NCBI GenBank assembly: GCA_934219025.1
Contig: CAKQDG010000117.1
Span: 1 to 6,075, forward strand
Direction: 5' to 3'
Origin: an uncultured Prevotella sp.
GTDB lineage: Bacteria; Bacteroidota; Bacteroidia; Bacteroidales; Bacteroidaceae
Length of the DNA stretch: 6,075 bases
The notes under the pieces are model-generated. The model was not told the DNA's origin. It did not search any database and saw only the letters and a program-made list of their open reading frames with translations. The stretch's first letter is position 1; the number at the start of each line of letters is the position of its first letter. Position numbers and translations under genes: made by a program. Shown here in pieces: positions 1 to 5,960 of the stretch.

Positions 1-1180
1 CAGTCTGCTGTTTGCGGATACCGATGCCAAGATGGTGAACCTCAAGGCGAACCGGTTCGTTGTCTACGGCGATGAGTGGACAAACCTCGAGCATGTGGCT
101 CTGCATGATAGCCGACTTGTCACCATCGAAGTTTAGGGTATAGTCTTCAAGGAATGAGCAGCCTGTAGGCAGTCCCTGTGTCATATACCACAGAGTGCGG
201 TAGAGTGCAGCCGACTTCCAGTCGCCTTCAGCTCCGAAACCATATCCTTCAGCCATCAGGCGCTGAGATGCGAGACCTGGAATCTGGTCGAAACCGACGA
301 AGCCTTCTGTATCTGGGTCGTCCCAAGATCCGAGGTCGTCGAAGTTAGTCGTGAATCCTTTGGCACCTTTGGCCTTTAAAATTGCACGGATAGCAAGTTC
401 TGCACGTGCTGCGTTCCATATCTTCTTCTTTCCGATCTCCTCTCCAGCTTCACAAGGAACAATCTTGTAAAGCTTGTGGTATTCCTCAACAAGAGCATCC
501 ACGTCGGCCTGTTTAACCTGTTTCCAGTATTCCATCAGTTCGGAAACGCAACAATAGTCTACATGATAACCCAATACTTGCTCTGCGCTCACTTTGTCGC
601 CATCGGTAACGGCAACATTGTTCATCTGGTCGCCAAAGCGGATGATGAGCATGTCTCTTGCGTCAGCAACGGCAGCAGCCACACGAGCCCATACTGCAAT
701 ATGCTCCTGAGTCTTCTTGTCCTTCCAGTATCCAACAACCACTTTGCGTGGCTTTCTCAGACGAGAGCAGATATGTCCGAACTCGCGGTCGCCATGAGCA
801 CTTTGGTTAAGGTTCATGAAGTCCATGTCCATAGTGTCCCATGGAATCTCCTGGTTATATTGAGTGTGCAAGTGGAGCAGAGGCTTATGGAGCATCTGCA
901 GACCGTGTATCCACATCTTTGCCGGAGAGAATGTGTGCATCCATGTTATGACACCAACACATTTCTCTTCGTTGTTTGCTGCCATCATGATTGCAGCTAC
1001 CTCCTTGTCGGAGTTTGCTGTACCTTTATATACCACCTTTATAGGAATGATACCCGACTTGTTCAGTCCGTCCACCATCTCCTGTGAGTGTCCGTCAACT
1101 ATCTTAACTGTTTCGCCTCCGTAAAGAAGCTGTGCTCCGGTGATCCACCAAAGTTCAAGATTTTCAAATGCTTTTATCAT
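1..1180 (-). CDS. araA: L-arabinose isomerase, N-terminal 393 residues (C-terminus beyond left edge)
   Basis: This enzyme converts L-arabinose to L-ribulose in the cytoplasm, the first step of the isomerase pathway. The frame is open from the ATG at 1180 to the window edge with no stop or frameshift; 393 full codons are present and about 100 are missing, judged against the 500-residue E. coli protein. The translation follows E. coli AraA from memory throughout: LELWWITGAQLLYG near the N-terminus, WMHTFSPAKMW (80-90), PWDTMDMDFMNLNQSAHG (113-130), VAVTDGDKV (189-197), and EGDWKSAALYR (318-328). The metal-binding and catalytic residues expected at E306, E333 and H350 in E. coli are seen here as E318, E345 and H362. 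The constant shift of 12 comes from an extra acidic stretch around residues 284-296. The fourth metal ligand (H450 in E. coli) is outside the window. The start is chosen because the N-terminus aligns with E. coli and is preceded by an A-rich leader. It is the last gene visible in the operon, 107 bp after araD. Confidence 0.97.
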   Translation of the reverse strand, partial: MIKAFENLELWWITGAQLLYGGETVKIVDGHSQEMVDGLNKSGIIPIKVVYKGTANSDKEVAAIMMAANNEEKCVGVITWMHTFSPAKMWIHGLQMLHKPLLHLHTQYNQEIPWDTMDMDFMNLNQSAHGDREFGHICSRLRKPRKVVVGYWKDKKTQEHIAVWARVAAAVADARDMLIIRFGDQMNNVAVTDGDKVSAEQVLGYHVDYCCVSELMEYWKQVKQADVDALVEEYHKLYKIVPCEAGEEIGKKKIWNAARAELAIRAILKAKGAKGFTTNFDDLGSWDDPDTEGFVGFDQIPGLASQRLMAEGYGFGAEGDWKSAALYRTLWYMTQGLPTGCSFLEDYTLNFDGDKSAIMQSHMLEVCPLIAVDNEPVRLEVHHLGIGIRKQQT

Positions 1181-1287
1181 AGTTTTTGAATTTGTTTGTT
1201 GTTATAAGTTAGTTTAAATACTTCGTCTTTAGTTTATGCCTTATTCCCATTAGCTTTATGCCTTATTTGGAAAAAGAAAAAACGGTA
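1181..1287 (-). other. araD-araA intergenic gap
   Basis: This is the longest gap inside the operon apart from the region before galM. It holds most of a weak A/T hairpin at its right end, a 13-bp direct repeat in the middle, and an A-rich leader directly before the araA ATG without a Shine-Dalgarno sequence. I saw no convincing Bacteroidetes -7 element here, so araA is most likely read from upstream, but the gap is long enough for an extra control point. Confidence 0.6.
1233..1267. repeat. 13-bp direct repeat upstream of araA
   Basis: The sequence TTTATGCCTTATT occurs exactly twice on the plus strand, at 1233-1245 and 1255-1267. The copies are 22 bp apart start to start, close to two helical turns, so they would face the same side of the DNA. 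They lie 53 to 87 bp before the araA start codon. No function is known to me; a protein binding site, an mRNA element or a local duplication are all possible. Confidence 0.6.
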
Positions 1288-1300
1288 TTATTTCTTTTTC
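1270..1300 (-). terminator. weak A/T-rich hairpin at the end of araD
   Basis: GAAAAAGAAA at 1270-1279 pairs perfectly with TTTCTTTTTC at 1291-1300, giving a 10-bp stem with an 11-base loop. The stem overlaps the last lysine codons of araD and the stop codon lies in the loop. In the minus-strand RNA the downstream arm is U-rich. The stem has only two G-C pairs and would be weak, so it may be a leaky attenuator, a processing site, or a by-product of a lysine-rich C-terminus. Confidence 0.3.
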
Positions 1301-1980
1301 TGCCCGTAATAAGCATTAGGCCCATGCTTACGGCTGAAATGCTTTTCCACGAGTAGCGGGTTCATTGTGGTTTGCGGATTAACGCAGAACGACACGAAAG
1401 CCATCTTTGCCACTTGCTCCATTACCACAGCATTGTAAACCGCCTGGTCTGGATCTTTGCCCCAGGAGAACGGACCGTGGTTCTTGACTAGAACGCCGGG
1501 CGTGTGTACGTAGTTTATGTTTTTGAAACGATTAACGATAACCACTCCCGTTTCCTTTTCATACTCCGCCATCTGGTCGGCAGTCATATCTTCCGTGCAA
1601 GGGATGCAGTCGTGGAAATAGTCGGCATGAGTTGTTCCGATGTTCGGGATATCCTTGCCGGCCTGTGCCCATGCCGTGGCATAGGTAGAGTGAGTATGCA
1701 CGATACCTCCGATTTCCGGAAATGCACGATACAGAACAAGGTGGGTTGGAGTGTCTGACGAAGGGTTCAGGTCTCCTTCTACGACCTTTCCTGTATTAAC
1801 GTCTACCACCACCATGTCTGAAGCCTTCATCACATCGTAAGACACGCCGGAAGGTTTTATAACCATGAGATTTTTTTCGCGGTCAATCCCCGAAACGTTT
1901 CCCCATGTAAATATAACCAAGTTGTGCTTCACCAAATCAAGGTTAGCACGAAACACTTTTTCTTTCAGTTCCTCTAACAT
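1288..1980 (-). CDS. araD: L-ribulose-5-phosphate 4-epimerase
   Basis: This class II aldolase/epimerase family enzyme converts L-ribulose 5-phosphate to D-xylulose 5-phosphate in the cytoplasm, feeding arabinose carbon into the pentose phosphate pathway. The 230-residue length is close to the 231 of E. coli AraD. Visible motifs in order are TWGNVSG (25-31), KPSGVSYD (42-49), [10 protein letters not shown] (72-81), [16 protein letters not shown] (91-106), GTTHADYF (115-122) and KNHGPFSWG (166-174). The metal ligands expected for the family are present as D76, H95, H97 and H168. The catalytic acid/base pair (D120 and Y229 in E. coli) appears as D120 and probably Y225. The protein ends in three lysines. 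It starts 18 bp after the araR stop codon, so the two are surely co-transcribed, and precedes araA. Fuculose-phosphate aldolases share the fold, but the [12 protein letters not shown] and GTTHAD motifs and the araA neighbour favour AraD. Confidence 0.96.
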   Translation of the reverse strand: MLEELKEKVFRANLDLVKHNLVIFTWGNVSGIDREKNLMVIKPSGVSYDVMKASDMVVVDVNTGKVVEGDLNPSSDTPTHLVLYRAFPEIGGIVHTHSTYATAWAQAGKDIPNIGTTHADYFHDCIPCTEDMTADQMAEYEKETGVVIVNRFKNINYVHTPGVLVKNHGPFSWGKDPDQAVYNAVVMEQVAKMAFVSFCVNPQTTMNPLLVEKHFSRKHGPNAYYGQKKK

Positions 1981-1998
1981 AATACTAATCTTTTATAC

Positions 1999-2676
1999 TT
2001 ATAGTTTGAAACACGGGTCGTCGTTGTATGCAGCTTTGTTGAAGCAGTAGAGAGCGGCTCCGCGCTTAGATGTAATCTTGTCAATCTTGTCTGTTTTCTC
2101 GATAAAGTCGATAGTCTTTATCTTTTTGCGGAAATTTCTTTTGTCAATCTCCTCGCCGAGGATAGCCTCGTAAACATGCTGGAGTTGAGTGAGGGTGAAT
2201 AATTCCGGCAGCAGGTTAAAGCTTAGCGGTTCTGTAGAAATCCTACGTCGCAGAAGCATTATGGCCTTCTTCACCATATCATTATGGTCAGAATAAAGTC
2301 TTGGAAGTTTTTCCACGTCAATCCATTCCAGTTCGTGTTGCTCCTGAAGAGACTTATCGTAGTCTTTCACGTTTATCAAGGCGCAATAGGCTATAGAAAC
2401 GACACGCTCTCCCGGGTCGCGGTTTACGGCTCCGAAAGCCCCAACCTGTTTCATATACAGATTGTCGAGACCGGTGAGCTGCCTTAACGTGCGGTCTGCC
2501 GCTTCGTCGATGCTCTCGTCTTCTTCAACGAATCCTCCATAGAGAGATAGTTCCCCCCGTCCCGGATCCATTTTTCTTTTGCCTACAAGCAGTTTCAGCT
2601 TGTTAGCTTCAAAACCGAAGATAATGCAGTCTACCGACACATATACCTTGGAATGTTCTTTGTAAAATTCTGTCAT
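1999..2676 (-). CDS. araR: Nudix-domain transcriptional regulator of arabinose use (AraR type)
   Basis: The protein is probably a DNA-binding regulator that senses L-arabinose and controls this operon, like the Nudix-type AraR of Bacteroides thetaiotaomicron. It is 225 residues long. A Nudix fold covers roughly residues 8-140, with VSVDCIIFGFE at the first strand and GGFVEEDES at 47-55. The C-terminal part, about 147-225, has the form of a winged helix (LFTLTQLQHVYEAILGEE, then KRNFRKKIKTIDFIE), as in NrtR-family regulators. The Nudix box G-x5-E-x7-REUxEExGU is degraded: G48, E54, R62, L64, G69 and L70 remain, but the REUxEE glutamates are T63, Q66 and L67. Metal-dependent hydrolysis is therefore unlikely and a ligand-sensing role fits. 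Its place inside the operon, between the transporter and araD, implies autoregulation. An active ADP-ribose hydrolase is the alternative and the missing acidic residues argue against it. The effector is inferred from the gene neighbours. Confidence 0.9.
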   Translation of the reverse strand: MTEFYKEHSKVYVSVDCIIFGFEANKLKLLVGKRKMDPGRGELSLYGGFVEEDESIDEAADRTLRQLTGLDNLYMKQVGAFGAVNRDPGERVVSIAYCALINVKDYDKSLQEQHELEWIDVEKLPRLYSDHNDMVKKAIMLLRRRISTEPLSFNLLPELFTLTQLQHVYEAILGEEIDKRNFRKKIKTIDFIEKTDKIDKITSKRGAALYCFNKAAYNDDPCFKL

Positions 2677-2692
2677 TACAAATTATTTTATT

Positions 2693-2723
2693 TCCGTCCG
2701 CCCAATCTTAAAGGGCGAACGGA
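2693..2723 (-). other. strong hairpin between transporter and araR
   Basis: TCCGTCCGCCC at 2693-2703 pairs with GGGCGAACGGA at 2713-2723, 10 of 11 positions matching with one C/A mismatch and a 9-base loop. The stem is G/C-rich inside an A/T-rich gap. In the minus-strand RNA it is followed by AAATAAAATAATTTG, which has no U-run, so it is not a classical terminator. The araR ATG lies only 16 bases beyond the stem. Likely roles are stabilising the transporter mRNA 3' end, a processing boundary, or partial attenuation lowering regulator expression. Confidence 0.6.
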
Positions 2724-2745
2724 TATGCGTGTTATTTTATTAGCA

Positions 2746-4428
2746 TTACCAGAAATAAATGTAGAATGCAACGGTAATACCGAGGATGATAATACTGTTT
2801 ATCACATCCCACTTGTTCCAGCTTGCTCTTGTAGCGGCTTTCTGTTCTGGTGTTGAAGTGCCGAATACCAAACCCTGTATTTTTTCCTCAGACGGAGCCT
2901 CAGTTGCAAGACTCACGATGATTACAACAAGGCAGCATACGATGAGCATCACACCACAGAAGTACAGCCAGTTGAAGTCGAAGAAAATTGCCTTAAACCA
3001 GTTGTCTGCTGCATCCGTAACATTGCTGTAGTACACCTTTGCACCGAGTCGTGTCAAACCGATAATGATTCCGGCGAGCAGTCCCCACATTCCGCCCTTG
3101 GCAGATGTACGCTTCCAGCAGATGCCAAGAAGGAAAGCTGCCGCGATACCCGGAGCCAGCACGCTCTGCACATCCTGCAGATAGTTGTAGAGCACATTGC
3201 CCACGCTTCTCATGATAGGTATCCACAGTATACCGAGGATAACGATAACCACAGTTGCCACCTGACCGATGCGTACAAGAGACTTCTCGGATGTCTGCGG
3301 GCGCAGACGCTTGTAGAAGTCGATAGTGAACAACATGGCAGACGAATTGAACAGAGAAGCCAGAGAACTCATCAGTGCTGCGAGAATACCGCAAACCACA
3401 AGTCCTTTGAAGCCTGCCGGCAAGAGTTTTGCCACGAGTGTTGGGAAGGCAGCATCGCTGATAACCTTTCCTGCTGCATCAACAGGCAGGAAGCCGCCGC
3501 CCGACTTAACGTTAAGGGCATAGGCAATCATTCCCGGTATAAGGAAGATAAACACTGGGAGCAGTTTCAAGTAAGCTCCGAAAATAGTACCGCGACGTGC
3601 TTCTTTTTCATTCTTGCCCGAGAGGACGCGCTGGACGATAAACTGGTCGGTACACCAATACCAGAAACCGATTACGGCTGATCCAACGAGAGCTCCGAGC
3701 CACGGATACTGAGGGTCGCGCAGGTCGCGCATCAAGTCTGTCATGTGGTCGCCATACTGATTCACAGGTTCGGCGGAGCAAATTGCCATAACCTGGTCCC
3801 AGCCGCCTACGGCTCTAAGTCCCAATACGAGAATGATAATCGAACCGAGCAGAAGGATAGGAGTTTGCAGAACCGAAGTGTAGAGCACACTCTTCATACC
3901 TCCGAAAATTGTGTATAGTGCTGTGATGACAACCAGTCCGATGGCTGCGATCCAGAAGAAGTCAATGCCCCAAAGTTCTTTGATTCCAAAAACCTGCTGG
4001 AACACAAGTCCTCCGGCATAGACTGTTACTGCCACCTTTGTCAATACATAGCTGATGAGCGAAATGACAGACAGAATAGTGCGGCTCTCTTTGTTGTATC
4101 TTCTTTCGAGAAATTCCGGCATGGTGTAGACCATCGAGCGCGAATAGAACGGCACGAACACCCATCCGAGAATAAGAATCATCCATCCCTGAATCTCCCA
4201 ATGTGCCATTGCCATACCAGATGAGGCACCTGCTCCGGCAAGTCCGATAAGGTGTTCCGAACCGATGTTTGATGCAAAGATAGACGCACCTATTGCAATC
4301 CATGTTGCGTCGCGTCCGCCGAGAAAATAATCAGCAGAGTTGTTGTTCTTTTGGGTTACTACCCATACTACAATTCCAATCAGGGCGAGGCAGAAAACGC
4401 CAATCACCAGCCAATCGTATAATTCCAT
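2746..4428 (-). CDS. sodium:solute symporter, SGLT-like sugar transporter (probably arabinose)
   Basis: This 560-residue inner-membrane protein belongs to the sodium:solute symporter (SSS) family and probably drives pentose uptake with the Na+ gradient. It begins at a membrane segment (about 5-25) and shows about 14 hydrophobic segments, with a hydrophilic loop at 511-540 before the last one (about 543-560). Family hallmarks are GGRDATWIAIGASIFASNIGSEHLIG (37-62), FWYWCTDQFIVQRVLSGK (255-272) and LAALMSSLASLFNSSAMLFTIDFYKR (349-374). S354 and S355 match the sodium-site serines of Vibrio SglT. Of the galactose-contact positions in SglT, N54, E78, K288 and Q418 appear kept, while H59, D261 and F263 stand where SglT has Q69, N260 and Y263 (alignment by eye). 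This suggests a different sugar than galactose. The gene sits 59 bp after galM and 69 bp before araR. L-arabinose is inferred from context; another pentose or galactose is possible. Confidence 0.93.
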   Translation of the reverse strand: MELYDWLVIGVFCLALIGIVVWVVTQKNNNSADYFLGGRDATWIAIGASIFASNIGSEHLIGLAGAGASSGMAMAHWEIQGWMILILGWVFVPFYSRSMVYTMPEFLERRYNKESRTILSVISLISYVLTKVAVTVYAGGLVFQQVFGIKELWGIDFFWIAAIGLVVITALYTIFGGMKSVLYTSVLQTPILLLGSIIILVLGLRAVGGWDQVMAICSAEPVNQYGDHMTDLMRDLRDPQYPWLGALVGSAVIGFWYWCTDQFIVQRVLSGKNEKEARRGTIFGAYLKLLPVFIFLIPGMIAYALNVKSGGGFLPVDAAGKVISDAAFPTLVAKLLPAGFKGLVVCGILAALMSSLASLFNSSAMLFTIDFYKRLRPQTSEKSLVRIGQVATVVIVILGILWIPIMRSVGNVLYNYLQDVQSVLAPGIAAAFLLGICWKRTSAKGGMWGLLAGIIIGLTRLGAKVYYSNVTDAADNWFKAIFFDFNWLYFCGVMLIVCCLVVIIVSLATEAPSEEKIQGLVFGTSTPEQKAATRASWNKWDVINSIIILGITVAFYIYFW

Positions 4429-4487
4429 ATTCTTTTTTTGTTAGGTTAGTTGAATATTCGGAGCTTTTTATCGCCCCAGTCAGTTAA

Positions 4488-5654
4488 TTATTTGATACTA
4501 AATTTATATGCCACGTGGCTGTGGTATTTTTCTCCCGGTTTCAGATAAGGCGAAGGCCAGTTTTTCTTGTTGGGAGAATCCGGATATTTCTGGCTTTCCA
4601 GACACACCGAAACATGCTTCGGGTATTTAATTCCGTGTTTGCATGCAATGCCTGTGCCTTGGAAATTGCCGGTATATACCTGCACGCCCGGTTCGTTGGT
4701 AAACATTTCAAGCAGTATTCCGCTTTTGGGTGAATATAGCGAAGCACATACTTTTGTGTCATCCCCCTTGCCGTTCTTATATGTGTTCAGACACCAGTTG
4801 TGGTCGTAGCCCGATGCATTTTTAATTTGGTCGAAAGTTGTGTCGTTTATAGTTTCGCTTATGGCGTGAGCCTTGCGGAAGTCCATCGGTGTTCCGTCTA
4901 CAGGCTTAATCTCCCCGGTAGTCATGTAAGTATCGTCAGCCGGAGTATAGTTGTCGGCATTAATATACAATACCATGTCCATGCCTTCTTTCGACGGGTC
5001 GCCATTAAGGTTGAAGTAGCTGTGGTTAGTCATGTTGATAACAGTTTCCTTGTCTGTCGTGGCGTCAAAGGTTATGTCGAGGGTATTGTTGCTGAGCAGC
5101 TTGTATGTTGTAGTAGCCTTCACCGTGCCCGGGAAGTTGTTGTCGCCGTCGGGCGAGATGATTGAGAGTACGAGAGTAGTGTCGTTAGGTTGCTTGGCGT
5201 CATACACTTGATACATCCATCCCGACGGACCTCCGTGTAGACAATGTCCGAAGTTGTTTTGCGGCAGTTGGTATTCCTTTCCTTCAACGGTAAGGTGTCC
5301 CTTGTTTATTCTGTTTGCGTATCTGCCCACGGATGATCCGTAGTCGCTCGGACTGTTCACCGTGTCGGCATATTGCTTGATGTTGTCATAGCCAAGCACC
5401 ACGTCGGTTGGCTTTCCGTTTTTGTCCGGCACGCAGAGCGATACCACTCGTCCGCCGAAGTTTGTGATACACGCCTCCATGCCGTTTGCATTTTTCAGCG
5501 TGTAGAGTTTCACGGGTTTTTCGTTTATTGTTGTGTCAAAGGCAGTAGGGTTAAGTCCAGACTCCGTAAGAGCTGTCTTGTTTCCCGTGGAGCAGGATGT
5601 AAAAGCCGCAATGCCCACACATGCTCCCAATAGAATGTTTTTATAGTTCTTCAT
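4488..5654 (-). CDS. galM: aldose 1-epimerase (mutarotase), lipoprotein
   Basis: The enzyme interconverts alpha and beta anomers of an aldose, here probably L-arabinose and perhaps galactose. It is 388 residues, longer than cytoplasmic GalM because of a lipoprotein signal: positive MKNYKN, a hydrophobic stretch 7-17, then the lipobox FTSC with the lipidated cysteine at 21. The residues after the cysteine (STGNK) are not acidic, so there is no obvious surface-export signal and a periplasm-facing lipoprotein is likely. Family motifs are NFGGRVVSL (65-73), GSSVGRYANRI (106-116), CLHGGPSGW (138-146), NMTNHSYFNLNG (207-218), GYDHNW (282-287) and LESQKYPDSPN (352-362). Expected active-site residues are present: R111, H140, the catalytic acid H211, D284 and the catalytic base E353. 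It is the first gene of the operon and just upstream of the symporter, which fits supplying the transported anomer. The name araM-like would be equally fair; the true sugar cannot be read from the sequence. Confidence 0.95.
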   Translation of the reverse strand: MKNYKNILLGACVGIAAFTSCSTGNKTALTESGLNPTAFDTTINEKPVKLYTLKNANGMEACITNFGGRVVSLCVPDKNGKPTDVVLGYDNIKQYADTVNSPSDYGSSVGRYANRINKGHLTVEGKEYQLPQNNFGHCLHGGPSGWMYQVYDAKQPNDTTLVLSIISPDGDNNFPGTVKATTTYKLLSNNTLDITFDATTDKETVINMTNHSYFNLNGDPSKEGMDMVLYINADNYTPADDTYMTTGEIKPVDGTPMDFRKAHAISETINDTTFDQIKNASGYDHNWCLNTYKNGKGDDTKVCASLYSPKSGILLEMFTNEPGVQVYTGNFQGTGIACKHGIKYPKHVSVCLESQKYPDSPNKKNWPSPYLKPGEKYHSHVAYKFSIK

Positions 5655-5684
5655 ATTATTTTTTTTAGATTTCTTTTAATCGTT

Positions 5685-5693
5685 GTAAAAGTA
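5685..5693 (-). promoter_or_regulatory. candidate -7 promoter element of the operon
   Basis: On the minus strand the sequence is TACTTTTAC, which matches the Bacteroidetes -7 consensus TAnnTTTG at five of six fixed positions (A for the final G). It lies 30 bases before the galM ATG, allowing a leader of roughly 20-25 bases. No good TTTG is visible around -33, which would fit a weak promoter but also lowers confidence. Confidence 0.4.
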
Positions 5694-5697
5694 CGAT

Positions 5698-5712
5698 TTA
5701 TTTTCTAAATAA
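5698..5712. promoter_or_regulatory. perfect 6-3-6 palindrome overlapping the candidate promoter
   Basis: TTATTT-TCT-AAATAA is a perfect inverted repeat with 6-bp arms and a 3-bp centre. It lies immediately upstream of the candidate -7 element, in the -33/-7 spacer, where a bound repressor would block RNA polymerase. It is a reasonable AraR operator candidate, but A/T-rich palindromes arise easily by chance in such DNA. Confidence 0.35.
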
Positions 5713-5744
5713 CACTCATTGATTTGAATGTTTTTGTATTGTAG

Positions 5745-5759
5745 GTGTTACTTTGACAC
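5745..5759. promoter_or_regulatory. near-perfect 6-3-6 palindrome upstream of promoter
   Basis: GTGTTA-CTT-TGACAC is an inverted repeat with five of six arm positions paired and a 3-bp centre, the same layout as the palindrome at 5698-5712. The centres are 47 bp apart. It could be an operator for AraR or for another regulator such as a Crp-like protein. I cannot compare it with the known AraR motif from the sequence alone. Confidence 0.35.
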
Positions 5760-5892
5760 TTTTTGCATGTTTTTTGCAAACTCGATATTGCAGTTTCTTT
5801 GCTTTTCGTTTTTGCTTTTCTTTTATTCAATATCCGATGTAAGTATTTTCTTTAAGACAACAAAAAGGTGAATTTTGTTTTTGCTTGTGTTT

Positions 5893-5948
5893 AAAAAGAC
5901 ATAGTGGAGAACAAAAAGAAACATTCCGTTTTCCTTTTGCCCTCCACT
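5893..5948 (-). terminator. galK transcription terminator
   Basis: In the minus-strand RNA, bases 5948-5930 pair with 5921-5903 as 19 uninterrupted pairs, three of them G-U, around an 8-base loop. On the plus strand those three positions would be A/C mismatches, so the structure is built for the minus-strand RNA. The stem is followed by ATGTC and five T residues at 5897-5893. It begins 12 bases after the galK stop codon. The U-run is slightly displaced from the stem but the whole fits an intrinsic terminator. Confidence 0.7.
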
Positions 5949-5960
5949 TTATGTTAGCTC

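Larger units (their letters stand above)
5655..5960 (-). other. galK-galM intergenic regulatory region
   Basis: This 306-bp gap has no gene I can support on either strand. Reading in the direction of transcription it contains the galK terminator hairpin, a purine-rich stretch (5800-5830) with repeated GAAAAGC units, two 15-bp palindromes, a candidate -7 element and a short A-rich leader before the galM ATG. It probably separates the galactokinase unit from the arabinose operon and holds the main operon promoter. Confidence 0.7.

Noticed and set aside
476..1087. Plus-strand open frame of 203 codons
   Set aside because: It lies wholly antisense to araA, whose translation matches the family without a break; the plus-strand product shows no recognisable domain.
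2725..2746. Inverted ATGC ... GCAT around A/T-rich core as an operator before araR
   Set aside because: Only the outer four bases pair well and the inner arms do not; not distinguishable from chance.
2993..3394. Minus-strand open frame of 133 codons in another frame of the symporter
   Set aside because: Overlaps conserved SSS-family sequence in a different frame and shows low-complexity, cysteine- and arginine-rich shadow composition.
3962..4303. Second minus-strand frame inside the symporter gene
   Set aside because: A shadow of the real frame; the symporter reads through it with clear membrane segments.
4460..4477. Possible hairpin between galM and the symporter (GGAGC / GCCCC)
   Set aside because: Only five pairs, one of them G-U, with no U-run; expected by chance in a gap this size.
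4800..5165. Plus-strand open frame of 121 codons
   Set aside because: Antisense to the conserved galM coding sequence; no domain and no start context of its own.
5761..5825. Repeated TTTTTGC and GCTTTTC units as a possible tandem repeat or array
   Set aside because: Units are short and irregularly spaced; this is simple T-rich intergenic DNA, not a CRISPR or satellite repeat.
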